DNA from: an uncultured Bacilli bacterium
Lineage (GTDB): Bacteria > Bacillota_I > Bacilli_A > RF39 > UBA660
Assembly: GCA_944372455.1 (NCBI GenBank)
Contig: CALVZF010000004.1
Span: forward strand, 1-53,750
DNA length: 53,750 nt
Direction of reading: 5' to 3'
Numbering within the stretch: the first letter of the stretch is position 1; each line of letters starts with the position of its first letter. Positions 7,829 through 17,584 of the stretch are shown here, piece by piece. Made by a program: the position numbers and the translations under genes. Below the pieces are notes generated by a model that worked only from the letters and a program-made list of their open reading frames with translations, was not told the DNA's origin and ran no database searches.

Positions 7829-8827
7829 TTATATTTTCTTAATTGTTTTTACTAACTTTTTCTTCGTTTTTCTTTCAACACGATCATTTCCAAAATACGA
7901 ACTAAATTGTTCATTAATTTCTTTTGTACTACATTTATCAAAAGAAACATCTCCAATGTTATTTAGAAATTCATTAAATCTTGTTTTAATAATACTTCTA
8001 GTTGTATAATCTATCAATCTATTTTCACTGTCTATTTTTCCATGAGTGATTTTATATTCTTTTTCGTTCCAAATTATATTCAACTGTTTTAATTTATAAA
8101 TTTGTTCTTCATTTAAATTTTTATAATTTTTTATTTGATTCATAAACCATAATCCTACATTTAATCCAACAATAGAATAATCAATTGGTATATAAGAACA
8201 ATTATAAGTTTCATAGTATTTTTTAACAAATTTATAATAAGTATTCCATTCATAGTTTTTATCTAATATTCCTAATTTACTTAATCGTTGAACTTTTTCT
8301 TCACTTAAAGTACCATTTTTAATTTCTTTTAATTGAATAGAAAGCCATTTTCCAAGTGCAACTCCACTAAATCTATATTTTCTTCCAATTAAAAGATGAC
8401 CTATTTTATGATTAGTTTCATCAAGCATCTGATAAAAAACAAACCAAACATCAGTTTCTTCATTAATTTTTATAGCTTCTAAAAGTTTTTTTTGTTCATT
8501 AGTTAACTTATTAGCATAATATTTTTCTTTTTGAGCCTTCATCCAATAGTTGAGATTAATTCCTTCAGAAATATAACCAAAAGGTATTACACTAGTCCCA
8601 TATTTTTGATAAAACTTTTTAGCTACTGCATAACATTCTTCCCAAGTGATAACTTTATTAAATGGGAAATCAATACGTTTTAATAATTTTTCTCTTTCAC
8701 ATTTTAAAGTTCCATTTTTGTACTCTTCCTTTTGTTTACAAACCCAAACATAAAGTTCTTGTTTTACCTTATCAGGATTCATTTTATATTCAAGGTAATA
8801 ATTATACCATTCTATATCATTATACAT
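7829..8827 (-). CDS. Helicase-associated (HA) domain repeat protein
   Basis: 332 residues that appear to be built of four tandem repeats with the pattern W-x3-Y...Y...G..L..W...Q...K-L...(K)L..L.I. They begin near residues 5, 58, 125 and 190. This resembles the helicase-associated domain (Pfam HA family), which is found in arrays in Bacilli and other bacteria, often without any helicase. No ATPase motif is present. A basic tail ends in KTKKKLVKTIKKI. The ATG at 8827 follows AAGGGGTG; an upstream in-frame ATG lacks a site. It has its own near-consensus promoter and probably is co-transcribed with the coiled-coil gene. Nucleic-acid binding is inferred. Confidence 0.75.
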   Translation of the reverse strand: MYNDIEWYNYYLEYKMNPDKVKQELYVWVCKQKEEYKNGTLKCEREKLLKRIDFPFNKVITWEECYAVAKKFYQKYGTSVIPFGYISEGINLNYWMKAQKEKYYANKLTNEQKKLLEAIKINEETDVWFVFYQMLDETNHKIGHLLIGRKYRFSGVALGKWLSIQLKEIKNGTLSEEKVQRLSKLGILDKNYEWNTYYKFVKKYYETYNCSYIPIDYSIVGLNVGLWFMNQIKNYKNLNEEQIYKLKQLNIIWNEKEYKITHGKIDSENRLIDYTTRSIIKTRFNEFLNNIGDVSFDKCSTKEINEQFSSYFGNDRVERKTKKKLVKTIKKI

Positions 8828-8861
8828 TTTAAACACCCCTTTAATTTTTGACGTGTGCTTT

Positions 8862-8890
8862 ATTATACAACAAAGTGGCAATAAATGCAA
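8862..8890 (-). promoter_or_regulatory. Sigma-A promoter of the HA-repeat gene
   Basis: TTGCAT (8885-8890), 17-base spacer, TATAAT (8862-8867) on the minus strand, directly after the terminator of the ribosomal superoperon. Confidence 0.75.
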
Positions 8891-8891
8891 A

Positions 8892-8913
8892 TAAAAAGAA
8901 GCCTAAGCTTCTT
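8892..8913 (-). terminator. Terminator of the S10-spc-alpha superoperon
   Basis: The 7-bp stem AAGAAGC / GCTTCTT (8907-8913 and 8896-8902) has the rplQ stop codon in its loop and is followed by TTTATTT on the minus strand. It ends the ribosomal transcript. Confidence 0.8.
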
Positions 8914-9331
8914 CTTTAACTTCTTCCTTTTTCTTTGTAGTTTTTTTAGGTTTTGCTTCTTTAGTTTCTTTTTCTTCTTTTGTATTATCATTAACTAATT
9001 CTAATATAACAGTTAATGCATCATCTCCACGTCTTTCGCTAAGTTTTATAATTCTAGTGTAACCACCATTTCTTTTTTCATAACGAGGAGCAAGTTCATT
9101 AAATATTTTATTTACAACTTCTTTATCATTATGTAAGAATGCTAAAGCTTTACGTCTTGCAACTAAGCTTCCATCTTTACCATAAGTAATCATTTTTTCA
9201 ACAAATTTACGAGTTTCTTTAGCTCTTGTTTCTGTTGTTTGAATACTTTCATACATAATAACATTTTTAACTTGGCTAGCAAGTAAACTTCTTCTATGTT
9301 TATTATCTCTTCCTAATTTTCTATATGCCAT
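8903..9331 (-). CDS. rplQ: 50S ribosomal protein L17
   Basis: Large-subunit protein near the exit tunnel. The core (about residues 1-112) is canonical: [18 protein letters not shown] at the start, [15 protein letters not shown], and a [11 protein letters not shown] block. After VILELVND the protein carries an extra charged tail of about 28 residues rich in Lys, Glu and Thr, ending KEEVKEEA. It is last gene of the ribosomal superoperon, followed by a terminator that overlaps its stop codon. Confidence 0.98.
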   Translation of the reverse strand: MAYRKLGRDNKHRRSLLASQVKNVIMYESIQTTETRAKETRKFVEKMITYGKDGSLVARRKALAFLHNDKEVVNKIFNELAPRYEKRNGGYTRIIKLSERRGDDALTVILELVNDNTKEEKETKEAKPKKTTKKKEEVKEEA

Positions 9332-9347
9332 AATTTACCTCCTTTTA

Positions 9348-10301
9348 CTAGTCATCATCTCTAAATTTAAGTCCCATATCTTTAATTTTATCAATAACTT
9401 CTTTTAAAGATTTTTTACCTAAATTACGGATTTTCATCATTTCATTTTCACTTTTACTAGTAATATCTTGAACTGTTAATAATGATGCTCTTTTTAAACA
9501 GTTATATGCACGAACTGAGAAATCAAGATCTTCAATAGGGGTTTGTAATGTTTTTTGTTTTGGATCTTCTTGTTTTTCATTCATTAATCCTTTAACATCA
9601 GCAATTTTATCAATTTGAGTAATGATTTCAAAATGTTCAATTAATATTCTACTAGCAAGGGCTAAAGCTTCTTCTGGTTTCATAGAACCATTAGTCCATA
9701 CATTCATAATTAATTTATCATAATTTTCATTTTGTCCTACACGAGCACTTTCTACATCATAACTAACTCTTTCAATTGGTGAGTATAATGAATCAATTGG
9801 AATAACACCTACTTTAGTATCTCCAAGATATTTCTTTTGTTCATCACATCTAACATATCCTCTACCATTTCCAATAGTTGCTTCAATAACAAGTTTTCCA
9901 CCTTCGCTAACATTTGCAATAACTAAGTCTTTGTTAATTATTTCAATATCAGAATCTGTTTCAAAATCTCCAGCAGTTACTTGTTTTGGACCTGTTACAT
10001 TTAGACGAATAATTTTATTAGTATCTTCTGAATGATTTTTAATTACTACACCTTTCAAGTTAAGAATAATTGCAGTTACATCTTCAACAACTCCATCTAT
10101 TGTTTGAAATTCATGTAAAACTCCATCTATTTTTACACTTGTAATTGCACTTCCTGGTAAATTAGAAAGCATTACTCTTCTAAGTGCATTACCTAAGGTT
10201 GTACCAAAACCTCTTTCTAGTGGTTCTAATTCAAATTTTCCATAAAAATTATTTTCAACATATTCTGTTACTTTATATTCTGGTTTTTCAAATTTCAACA
10301 C
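9348..10301 (-). CDS. rpoA: DNA-directed RNA polymerase subunit alpha
   Basis: Assembly platform of RNA polymerase. The 317 residues include the N-terminal dimerisation domain (LERGFGTTLGNALRRVMLSN near 28-47), a central insert and the C-terminal domain that contacts UP elements and activators (SVRAYNCLKRASLLTVQDI, then RNLGKKSLKEV). It lies between rpsK and rplQ as in Bacillus. rpsD, present here in many proteobacteria, is absent, as is normal for Firmicutes. Confidence 0.99.
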   Translation of the reverse strand: MLKFEKPEYKVTEYVENNFYGKFELEPLERGFGTTLGNALRRVMLSNLPGSAITSVKIDGVLHEFQTIDGVVEDVTAIILNLKGVVIKNHSEDTNKIIRLNVTGPKQVTAGDFETDSDIEIINKDLVIANVSEGGKLVIEATIGNGRGYVRCDEQKKYLGDTKVGVIPIDSLYSPIERVSYDVESARVGQNENYDKLIMNVWTNGSMKPEEALALASRILIEHFEIITQIDKIADVKGLMNEKQEDPKQKTLQTPIEDLDFSVRAYNCLKRASLLTVQDITSKSENEMMKIRNLGKKSLKEVIDKIKDMGLKFRDDD

Positions 10302-10319
10302 TTAAACGCATCCCCTTTC

Positions 10320-10703
10320 TTAGTTACGTGGACGTTTTGGTGGACGACATCCATTGTGTGGTATTGGTGTTACATCAACGATTTCTGTTATTTCTAACCC
10401 AGCAGTTTGTAAAGAACGAATTGCAGTTTCACGTCCTGGTCCTAATCCTTTTACAAATACTTGTACTTTTTTCATTCCACTTTCAACAGCTGCTTTACCT
10501 GCTGCTTCAGCACTCATACCAGCAGCAAAAGGAGTACTTTTTTTACTACCTTTAAATCCTAAAGTTCCTGCTGATGCCCAACTAATTACATTACCTTCTG
10601 TATCTGTAATTGTTACAATTGTATTATTGTAATTAGAATGGATATGTGCTTGACCAATAGGAACATTTCTTTTAATCTTTCTTTTTCTTGTTTTGTAAGC
10701 CAT
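10320..10703 (-). CDS. rpsK: 30S ribosomal protein S11
   Basis: Platform protein of the small subunit. The 127 residues show [47 protein letters not shown] and the C-terminal [13 protein letters not shown]. It sits between rpsM and rpoA in the alpha operon. The plus-strand reading frames across this gene are shadows. Confidence 0.99.
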   Translation of the reverse strand: MAYKTRKRKIKRNVPIGQAHIHSNYNNTIVTITDTEGNVISWASAGTLGFKGSKKSTPFAAGMSAEAAGKAAVESGMKKVQVFVKGLGPGRETAIRSLQTAGLEITEIVDVTPIPHNGCRPPKRPRN

Positions 10704-10724
10704 TTAAATAACCTCCTTAACTAA

Positions 10725-11099
10725 TTATTTTTTCTTGTTAGCTACAACTTTTCTTGGTCCTTTTTTATTTTTACAACTTCTACAGTTTCTTCCAGTTCTT
10801 TGTCCTCTAACAGGTAATCCTTTTTTATGACGTGAACCTTCATAACTACCAATTTCCATCTTAGTTTTAATATTAGTACTTACTTCACGTCTTAAATCAC
10901 CTTCAATAACATGTTTAGAAACTTGATCACGAACTTTATTTAATTCATCTTCAGATAAATCTTTTACTCTTCTAGTTCCATCAATATTTGCATCTTCACA
11001 AACTTTTTTTGCAAGACTTCTTCCAATTCCATAAATATATGTTAATGAAATTTCTAATACTTTATCGTTAGGGATATCTACACCTTTAATACGTGCCAT
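10725..11099 (-). CDS. rpsM: 30S ribosomal protein S13 (variant C-terminus)
   Basis: Head protein contacting tRNA and forming subunit bridges. The 124 residues start ARIKGVDIP and contain [13 protein letters not shown] and [19 protein letters not shown]. The basic tail, usually of the type RTRNNARTRKGP, reads [15 protein letters not shown], introducing a Cys-x-x-Cys pair. Identification is secure; the tail change is unusual. It lies between rpmJ and rpsK. Confidence 0.98.
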   Translation of the reverse strand: MARIKGVDIPNDKVLEISLTYIYGIGRSLAKKVCEDANIDGTRRVKDLSEDELNKVRDQVSKHVIEGDLRREVSTNIKTKMEIGSYEGSRHKKGLPVRGQRTGRNCRSCKNKKGPRKVVANKKK

Positions 11100-11113
11100 A
11101 AATTACACCTCCA

Positions 11114-11227
11114 TTACCCTTGTTTTTGTTTGTGTTTTGGATTTTCACAAATTACCATAACTTTTCCATTACGTTTAATTACTTTACATTTAGCACAAAT
11201 CGGCTTTACTGATGGTTTTACTTTCAT
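11114..11227 (-). CDS. rpmJ: 50S ribosomal protein L36
   Basis: A 37-residue protein translated directly from the minus strand. It begins [19 protein letters not shown] and ends with a [11 protein letters not shown] segment. The C-x2-C...C...H pattern is that of the zinc-binding L36 form. A GGAGGAATTAATT site precedes the ATG. It has the conserved position between infA and rpsM. Its small size means it is easily missed by automated calling. Confidence 0.97.
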   Translation of the reverse strand: MKVKPSVKPICAKCKVIKRNGKVMVICENPKHKQKQG

Positions 11228-11242
11228 AATTAATTCCTCCTA

Positions 11243-11458
11243 CTATTTCCTATAGGTTATACGCCCACGTGTTAAATCATAAACGGACAACTCTACAAGC
11301 ACTGTATCACCTGGTAAGATACGAATGTAATTCATTCTTATTTTACCAGAAACGTGAGCGGTAATTATATGCTTGTTAGATAATTCTACTTTAAATTGTC
11401 CTCCTGGAATAATTTCCAATACTTTACCTTCCATTTCAATAACATCATCTTTTGCCAT
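11243..11458 (-). CDS. infA: Translation initiation factor IF-1
   Basis: Binds the ribosomal A site during initiation. The 71 residues form a complete OB fold: [20 protein letters not shown], a central [20 protein letters not shown] and the end GRITYRK. It sits 4 bases after map and just before rpmJ, as in Bacillus. Confidence 0.98.
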   Translation of the reverse strand: MAKDDVIEMEGKVLEIIPGGQFKVELSNKHIITAHVSGKIRMNYIRILPGDTVLVELSVYDLTRGRITYRK

Positions 11459-11462
11459 CTTA

Positions 11463-12221
11463 TCACTCTCCTGTTAATATTTCATAGCCATCTTTCGTAA
11501 CTAAAACAGTATGTTCATAGTGTGCAGATGGTTTACCATCGTAAGTTGAAACTGTCCAATCATTATCCTCTAAAACTACAAATCTAGTTCCCAAATTTAG
11601 CATAGGCTCAATAGCGATTACCATTCCTGCTTTTAACATAGGACCTTTAAAACCTGTATCGTAATTTGGAACATCTGGATCTTCATGAACACTTTTACCT
11701 ACTCCATGTCCAACTAACTCTCTAACTATTGATAAATGATATTTATTAGCAACAGATTCAATAGCTTTAGAAATATCACTTATCCGATTACCTTCTTTTA
11801 CTTGTCTAAGGCCAGCATATAATGCTTCTTTTGTGCCTTCCATTAATCTTTGAATATCACTTTTAATATTTTTGCCAATATAATAAGTCCAAGCTGAATC
11901 TCCATGATATCCTTTATAACAAGCACCAATATCAATTGATACAACATCACCTTTTTTAATTACTTTATTACTTGGTATTCCGTGCACCACTTCATCATTT
12001 ACTGATATACATGTTGCATTAGGAAATCCCTCATACCCTAAGAAGGAAGGAGTCGCACCTTGACTTATAATAAAGTCGTGTGCTAACTTATCAATTTCGT
12101 TAGTTGTCATTCCAGGTTCTAATTTATCTTTTAAATATTGATGTGTTTGGTAAACAATATTACCAGCTATTTTTAAAAGTTTTATCTCTTCTTCAGTTTT
12201 AATTGTTATCAATTTATTCAC
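11463..12221 (-). CDS. map: Methionine aminopeptidase, type I
   Basis: Removes the N-terminal Met from nascent proteins. Of 252 residues, the metal ligands are visible in order: Asp in SIDIG, Asp in YHGDS, His in GHGVG, Glu in AIEPM and Glu in YEHTV. The substrate-proximal His lies in VVHGIPS. It overlaps the adk stop by 8 bases and is followed by infA, the usual secY-adk-map-infA run. Confidence 0.98.
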   Translation of the reverse strand: MNKLITIKTEEEIKLLKIAGNIVYQTHQYLKDKLEPGMTTNEIDKLAHDFIISQGATPSFLGYEGFPNATCISVNDEVVHGIPSNKVIKKGDVVSIDIGACYKGYHGDSAWTYYIGKNIKSDIQRLMEGTKEALYAGLRQVKEGNRISDISKAIESVANKYHLSIVRELVGHGVGKSVHEDPDVPNYDTGFKGPMLKAGMVIAIEPMLNLGTRFVVLEDNDWTVSTYDGKPSAHYEHTVLVTKDGYEILTGE

Positions 12222-12882
12222 CTCTAATATTTAAAACTTTTTCTATTTCCTTGCTGGCTTTTTCTTTATCTTTACTACTGTCAATTATATATAGTAAATT
12301 TTTATTTTTATAAAATTCTATTAATGGTTTAGTAGATTCAAGAAAAGTTTCAAATCTATTTTTAAAAGATACTTCATTGTCATCATCTCTGTGAGTAAGT
12401 GGAATATTACAATCATCACAAATATTTTCTTGTTTTGGCATAGATTCATTTATGTATTTATTGTATATTCTTCCACAGTTTTTACATTGAAGTCTCCCAC
12501 AAGCACGTTTAACTGCTAACTCTTCTTGTACATCTAGATAAAACACATAATCTATTTCTTTATTTAATTCTTTTAGTAATTCATCTAAAACTTTTGCTTG
12601 ATTAATATTTCTTGGATATCCATCTAAAATATATCCATTTAACGTATCCTTATCTTGTAATCTTAATTTTAGTAAATTTGTAACTATTTCATCATCAATT
12701 AATTTTCCTTGTTCCATTTGTTCTTTTAATTGTAATCCTAAACTAGTTTTTTTATTTACTTCATTTCTCAAAAGATCACCAGTAGAAATGTGAGCAATAC
12801 CATACTTATCTTTTAATATTGCAGCTTGCGTTCCTTTACCAGCAGCCGGCGGTGCGATAAAAATAATATTTAAGCTACGCAT
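12214..12882 (-). CDS. adk: Adenylate kinase
   Basis: Interconverts ATP + AMP and 2 ADP. The 222 residues include a long LID domain with four Cys (CGRLQCKNC and CDDC) that would bind zinc, typical of Gram-positives. The P-loop reads APPAAGKGT where most family members have GPPGAGKGT, so its first Gly is Ala. The AMP-binding DGYPRN and the HRDDD block are present. It overlaps secY by 8 bases at its start and map at its end. Confidence 0.97.
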   Translation of the reverse strand: MRSLNIIFIAPPAAGKGTQAAILKDKYGIAHISTGDLLRNEVNKKTSLGLQLKEQMEQGKLIDDEIVTNLLKLRLQDKDTLNGYILDGYPRNINQAKVLDELLKELNKEIDYVFYLDVQEELAVKRACGRLQCKNCGRIYNKYINESMPKQENICDDCNIPLTHRDDDNEVSFKNRFETFLESTKPLIEFYKNKNLLYIIDSSKDKEKASKEIEKVLNIRGE

Positions 12883-14158
12883 TTCTACTCTTTCTGTGAT
12901 AATTTGTTTTTTTATAACTCCTAGAAACTAATGAACTTTCTAATTGTTTATATGTTTCTAGTGCAACTCCTACTACAATTAGTAACCCTGTACCACCAAT
13001 TGTTATACTTGATGGTAATTTAGAAAGATTTGTAAATATTATTGGCAATCCAGCAATGACTGCTAAAAAGATTGCTCCAACAACAGTGATTCTTGATAAT
13101 ACTTGTTTAATATATTTACAAGTTTCTTTTCCAGGTTTAATTCCAGGTATATACCCACCATTTTTTTGTAAATCTTCTGATAGTTGTTCAGGATTAATTT
13201 GTAAAAATACATAGAAGTATGCAAAGAACAATATTAACAATATATATAAAGTAAATCCAGGTATTGTGTTATAGTTTAAATATTTATTAACAAATAATGT
13301 AAAACTATCATTTTTAACAAATTGAGCTATTGTTGCAGGAATTGCTATAACACTTGAAGCAAAGATTACTGGAATAACTCCACCAGAATTTAATCTAAGT
13401 GGCATATATGTTTGTTGTCCACCATAAGAACTAGTAGTTCTATTAGCGTATTGAATTGGAAGTCTTCTTTCAGCTTCTTGAACGAATATAATCCCAATTA
13501 CAATTAATAAATAAATTGCAACAAACACTAAGAATGAAATCATTCCAAGGAATATTGATTGTGCTGAAGTGAATTTAACAAGTTCGCTAAATGCATCTAT
13601 AAACATTGTAGGAATACTTGCTAAAATCCCAGCCATAATGATTAGTGATATACCATTTCCTATTCCTTTTTGAGTTATTTGATCTCCTAACCATAATAGG
13701 AATGCTGTTCCTGCTGTCATTATAGTAGCAACTCTTAAATATTCCATTACAGAAGTGCCACTTCCTAAAAAGGCAAATGAGAAAGCAATTCCTTGAGCAA
13801 ATGCCAAGATGATTCCAATATATCTGGTTATTTGATTTTTCTTTTGTCTACCTGTATATCCTTGTTTATTAAGTTCAGATAAATATGGAATAATATCCAT
13901 AGATAATAATTCTATTATAATAGATGCAGTAATATATGGCATAACCCCTAAAGCAAAGATTGAAAATTGCTTTAAAGCTCCTCCACCCATTGCATTTATT
14001 AATTCTAGGAATCCTAAATTATCTGTTAAATTTTCTGTTCCAGGAATACGGATTACTGTTCCTATTTTAAAGATAAATAATATTCCTAAAGTAAATAGTA
14101 ATCTATTCCTCAAATCTTTATTTGTAGGTTTAAATATTTGCTTTATAGTAGCAAACAT
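12875..14158 (-). CDS. secY: Protein translocase subunit SecY
   Basis: Central channel of the Sec translocon. The 427 residues with about ten membrane segments include IIELLSMDIIPYLSEL, QKGIGNGISLIIMAGI, the cytoplasmic loop RRLPIQYANR and the C-terminal helix GTGLLIVVGVALETYKQL. It lies between rplO and adk in the spc operon. Confidence 0.99.
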   Translation of the reverse strand: MFATIKQIFKPTNKDLRNRLLFTLGILFIFKIGTVIRIPGTENLTDNLGFLELINAMGGGALKQFSIFALGVMPYITASIIIELLSMDIIPYLSELNKQGYTGRQKKNQITRYIGIILAFAQGIAFSFAFLGSGTSVMEYLRVATIMTAGTAFLLWLGDQITQKGIGNGISLIIMAGILASIPTMFIDAFSELVKFTSAQSIFLGMISFLVFVAIYLLIVIGIIFVQEAERRLPIQYANRTTSSYGGQQTYMPLRLNSGGVIPVIFASSVIAIPATIAQFVKNDSFTLFVNKYLNYNTIPGFTLYILLILFFAYFYVFLQINPEQLSEDLQKNGGYIPGIKPGKETCKYIKQVLSRITVVGAIFLAVIAGLPIIFTNLSKLPSSITIGGTGLLIVVGVALETYKQLESSLVSRSYKKTNYHRKSRNA

Positions 14159-14159
14159 A

Positions 14160-14603
14160 TTAGATCACCTCTACTTTTCCACCTGAAGTTTCTATTTTTT
14201 CTTTAGCACTTTCACTAAATTTATGAGCTTTAACTGTAACTTTCTTTTCTAAAGTACCATTTCCAAGTACTTTTACACCACATAATTGTTTTTTAATTAT
14301 ACCAGTTTCTTTTAATAATTCTGGAGTAATAATATCTCCATCATTGAATCTATTTAAATCACTTAAATTAATTGTTGCATATTCTTTTTTAAACATTGCA
14401 TTGCTAAATCCTCTTTTTGGTAAACGTCTAAATAATGGAAGTTGACCTCCTTCAAATCCAGGTCTTACTCCTCCACCACTACGAGCATTTTGTCCTTTAT
14501 GTCCTTTACCAGCTGTTTTACCTTGCCCACTAGATGGACCTCTACCAATTCTTTTTCTTTGTTTAACTGATCCTTCTTGAGGATGTAATTCATGTAATTT
14601 CAT
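14160..14603 (-). CDS. rplO: 50S ribosomal protein L15
   Basis: Late-assembly large-subunit protein. The 147 residues start [12 protein letters not shown] and contain the Gly/Arg-rich [20 protein letters not shown] and [17 protein letters not shown]. It directly abuts rpsE; the rpmD gene that normally lies between them is missing. Confidence 0.98.
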   Translation of the reverse strand: MKLHELHPQEGSVKQRKRIGRGPSSGQGKTAGKGHKGQNARSGGGVRPGFEGGQLPLFRRLPKRGFSNAMFKKEYATINLSDLNRFNDGDIITPELLKETGIIKKQLCGVKVLGNGTLEKKVTVKAHKFSESAKEKIETSGGKVEVI

Positions 14604-15109
14604 TATTTTAAAATCTCCTCAACTGTTTTACCTCTTAATTTAGCAACATGTTCAACTGACTTTTGACTTGTAAGTGCTGCTAATGTAGCACGAGCCATAT
14701 TAATTTTAGTATTTGATCCAAGTGATTTTGAAACGATATCACGAACACCAGCAAGTTCTAATACACTTCTAACTGGTCCTCCAGCAATAACACCTGTACC
14801 TTTTGGAGCTGGTTTAATTAAAACGCTAGCAGCACCTTTAGTACCAATTGCTTCATGAGAAATAGTTCTATTATCAACTAATGGTATAACAACTATGTTT
14901 TTTGTTGCAGCTTGAACAGCTTTTTTAATTGCATCAGGAACTTCATTTGATTTACCAGTACCTAATCCAACTTTCCCTTTTCTATCTCCAACAACAACTG
15001 TTGCGCTAAATCTAAAATGACGACCACCTTGGGTAACTTTAGTAACACGTTTGATATCTATTACTTCTTCATCATAGATTTTCTTTTGTGGGTTATATTT
15101 TTTTTCCAT
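14603..15109 (-). CDS. rpsE: 30S ribosomal protein S5
   Basis: Accuracy-related small-subunit protein at the mRNA entrance. The 168 residues contain [27 protein letters not shown]-like [14 protein letters not shown], and [18 protein letters not shown]. Its stop is one base from the rplO start, so translation is probably coupled. L30 is absent downstream. Confidence 0.98.
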   Translation of the reverse strand: MEKKYNPQKKIYDEEVIDIKRVTKVTQGGRHFRFSATVVVGDRKGKVGLGTGKSNEVPDAIKKAVQAATKNIVVIPLVDNRTISHEAIGTKGAASVLIKPAPKGTGVIAGGPVRSVLELAGVRDIVSKSLGSNTKINMARATLAALTSQKSVEHVAKLRGKTVEEILK

Positions 15110-15127
15110 TTTGATATTACCCTCCTT

Positions 15128-15490
15128 CTAAAATTCTAATCCATTTTCACGTGCAGCTTCAGCTAATGCTTTAACACGTCCATGATATAGGTATCCACCT
15201 CTATCGAAAACAACTTTTGTAATTTTTGCTTTTTTTGCTTTTTCGGCTATACTTTTTCCAACTATTTTAGCTGCTTCTATATTGGAACCATTTTTAATAT
15301 TTAATGATTTGTCTAATGATGAAGCACTAACTAAAGTTACTCTATTTACATCGTCAATTAATTGAACTGATATATTAGTATTAGATCTAAAAACATTAAG
15401 TCTTGGAATTTCTTTTGTTCCAGAAATGTTTTTTCTAACTCTAGTATGTCTTATCTTACGTACTTCATTACGAGATACCTTATTTACCAT
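15128..15490 (-). CDS. rplR: 50S ribosomal protein L18
   Basis: Binds 5S rRNA in the central protuberance. The 120 residues contain [20 protein letters not shown] and the C-terminal [19 protein letters not shown]. It lies between rplF and rpsE in the spc operon. Confidence 0.98.
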   Translation of the reverse strand: MVNKVSRNEVRKIRHTRVRKNISGTKEIPRLNVFRSNTNISVQLIDDVNRVTLVSASSLDKSLNIKNGSNIEAAKIVGKSIAEKAKKAKITKVVFDRGGYLYHGRVKALAEAARENGLEF

Positions 15491-15510
15491 AATCTTATCT
15501 CTCCTTTACT

Positions 15511-16050
15511 TTATTTTGAAGCTTTCTTTCCTTCTTTACGACGAACATGTTCATCTTTATAACGAATACCTTTACCTTTATATGGTTCTGGTTGTCTTAC
15601 TTTACGAATAATAGCAGCAAATTCACCAACTGCTTGTTTATCAATACCTTTTACAGTAATTTCAGTATTACTAGTAGCTTCTACTTGTAAACCTTGTGGG
15701 ATATCTAGTTCTACTGGATTTGAATAACCAGCATTAATAACTAATTTATTACCTTTTAATTGAAAACGATAACCAACACCATTTATTTCTAATGCCTTAG
15801 AAAATCCATTTGTTACCCCTTCAATTAAATTTGCAATATTTGCATTAGCAGTTCCGTGCATTTGTTTTGCTCTTTTAATTTCACTTTTACGAGTTAATGT
15901 AACTTGATTATTTGAAATATTTACTGTTACATCACCTGTTACATCAGTACTTAAAGTACCTTTAGGTCCTTTTACTGTAACAATTGTATCATTAACAGTA
16001 ACTTCTACACCTTCTGGAATACTAAGAATTCTATTTCCTATACGACTCAT
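15511..16050 (-). CDS. rplF: 50S ribosomal protein L6
   Basis: Large-subunit protein at the GTPase-associated region. The 179 residues begin MSRIGNRILSIPEGVEVTV and contain EINGVGYRFQLKGNKL and the C-terminal QPEPYKGKGIRY. The ATG at 16050 lies four bases after GGAGGTGT; an in-frame TTG one codon earlier is less likely. Confidence 0.98.
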   Translation of the reverse strand: MSRIGNRILSIPEGVEVTVNDTIVTVKGPKGTLSTDVTGDVTVNISNNQVTLTRKSEIKRAKQMHGTANANIANLIEGVTNGFSKALEINGVGYRFQLKGNKLVINAGYSNPVELDIPQGLQVEATSNTEITVKGIDKQAVGEFAAIIRKVRQPEPYKGKGIRYKDEHVRRKEGKKASK

Positions 16051-16067
16051 CAAGACACCTCCTTAAA

Positions 16068-16469
16068 TTACCAGATGTAAGCTAATACTTCTCCACCAAC
16101 ACCTAATTCACGTGCTTTTTTATCAGTAATGATTCCTTTTGAAGTAGAAACGATAGCTATTCCTAATCCATTTAATACTTTAGGAATTTCATCTACTTTT
16201 GCATAAACACGTAATCCTGGTTTTGAAATACGCTTAAGTCCAGTAATAACTCTTTCTTTTCTTTGTCCATATTTTAAAGATAATACTAACATATCATCTT
16301 GTTTTTCATGTGTTTCTTTTTTATAATCACTAATAAAACCTTCTTCTTTTAAGATTTTAGCGATTTCTTCTTTAGTTTTAGAAGCAGGAACTTCTACACT
16401 TGTATAACGCATTTGATTTGCATTACGTATTCTCGTAAGCATATCTGCGATTGGGTCAGTTAATACCAT
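16068..16469 (-). CDS. rpsH: 30S ribosomal protein S8
   Basis: Binds the central domain of 16S rRNA and in many bacteria represses the spc operon. The 133 residues start [20 protein letters not shown] and end [13 protein letters not shown] with the [13 protein letters not shown] motif. The ATG at 16469 follows GGGAGG; an upstream in-frame start has no such site. Confidence 0.98.
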   Translation of the reverse strand: MVLTDPIADMLTRIRNANQMRYTSVEVPASKTKEEIAKILKEEGFISDYKKETHEKQDDMLVLSLKYGQRKERVITGLKRISKPGLRVYAKVDEIPKVLNGLGIAIVSTSKGIITDKKARELGVGGEVLAYIW

Positions 16470-16489
16470 AATAATCCTCCCTTCCCTTT

Positions 16490-16675
16490 TTACCAACTAG
16501 ACTTTTTAACACCAGGGATTTGTCCCTTTGATGCTAATTCTCTAAAGCAAATACGACATATTTTAAATTTGCTCATAACAGCATGTGGTCTTCCACATCT
16601 TTCACATCTTGTATATTCACGAACTTTAAATTTTGGTTTTCTGTTCGCTTTAACTACCATACTTTTTTTTGCCAT
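16490..16675 (-). CDS. rpsN: 30S ribosomal protein S14, zinc-binding type
   Basis: The 61-residue short form of S14 with two C-x2-C pairs (CERC and CRIC) that bind zinc, and the conserved end [14 protein letters not shown]. It lies between rplE and rpsH. This is the usual Gram-positive S14 form. Confidence 0.98.
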   Translation of the reverse strand: MAKKSMVVKANRKPKFKVREYTRCERCGRPHAVMSKFKICRICFRELASKGQIPGVKKSSW

Positions 16676-16695
16676 ATCTTAATCCTCCTTTGAAA

Positions 16696-17235
16696 TTACT
16701 TCTTAAAAGGAATTCCGATTCCATTTAATAAGTCATATGCTTCTTCATTAGTCTTAGCTGTTGTAACAATTACTATATCCATACCACGTACTTTAACTAC
16801 ATCATCAAATTCAATTTCAGAAAAAATCAATTGTTCTTTAATTCCTAATGTGTAGTTACCTCTACCATCAAAACTTTTTTTAGATACACCTCTAAAATCT
16901 TTAACACGAGGAAGTGATATACGGATTAATTTTTCTAAAAAGTCATACATTTTATCACCACGTAATGTAACTTTACATCCGATTGGTTGACCTTCTCTTA
17001 ATTTAAATCCAGCAATTGATTTTTTTGCTTTTGTAATAACTGGTTTTTGTCCAGTAATAAGAGCTAAATCATTAACTGCAGCATCCATTAATTTACTATT
17101 AGTTGTAGCATCACCAACCCCCATGTTAACAACTATTTTTTCAATTTTTGGAACTTCCATTGTTGATTTATAATTATGTTTTTCTTTTAAACTTGGAACA
17201 ATTTCATTTAAATATTTTTCTTTTAGGCGGTTCAT
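16696..17235 (-). CDS. rplE: 50S ribosomal protein L5
   Basis: 5S rRNA-binding protein of the central protuberance. The 179 residues include [40 protein letters not shown] and [19 protein letters not shown]. It occupies the standard slot between rplX and rpsN. Confidence 0.99.
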   Translation of the reverse strand: MNRLKEKYLNEIVPSLKEKHNYKSTMEVPKIEKIVVNMGVGDATTNSKLMDAAVNDLALITGQKPVITKAKKSIAGFKLREGQPIGCKVTLRGDKMYDFLEKLIRISLPRVKDFRGVSKKSFDGRGNYTLGIKEQLIFSEIEFDDVVKVRGMDIVIVTTAKTNEEAYDLLNGIGIPFKK

Positions 17236-17252
17236 AAATACCCTCCTTCCAA

Positions 17253-17561
17253 TTAATCTAGTTTAGAATTAGATTTTTTTGAAACTCTTATTTTTTTACC
17301 ATCTTTATCTAATTCTTTACCGATTCTTGTTCTTTTATTTGTTTTAGGATCAATTAACATAACATTTGAAACATGGATTGGGGATTCAACTTCAATAATT
17401 CCACCATTATTTCCATTAGTAGGTTTAATGTGTTTTTTAATTATATTAACACCTTCAACCACTACTTTGTCCTTATTTCTTAATACTTCTGTAATTTTTC
17501 CTTGTTTGTTTTTATCTTTTCCACAGGTAACAATAACCTTATCTCCTGTTTTTAAATACAT
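17253..17561 (-). CDS. rplX: 50S ribosomal protein L24
   Basis: Assembly initiator of the large subunit. The 102 residues contain a KOW-type start ([20 protein letters not shown]), [15 protein letters not shown] and [14 protein letters not shown]. It lies between rplN and rplE. Confidence 0.98.
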   Translation of the reverse strand: MYLKTGDKVIVTCGKDKNKQGKITEVLRNKDKVVVEGVNIIKKHIKPTNGNNGGIIEVESPIHVSNVMLIDPKTNKRTRIGKELDKDGKKIRVSKKSNSKLD

Positions 17562-17584
17562 GCTTCTTCCTCCTTTTTAAGGGT

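Noticed and set aside
10184-10632. Long plus-strand frames over rpsK and rpoA
   Set aside because: They are antisense shadows of highly conserved ribosomal and polymerase genes; no start signals.
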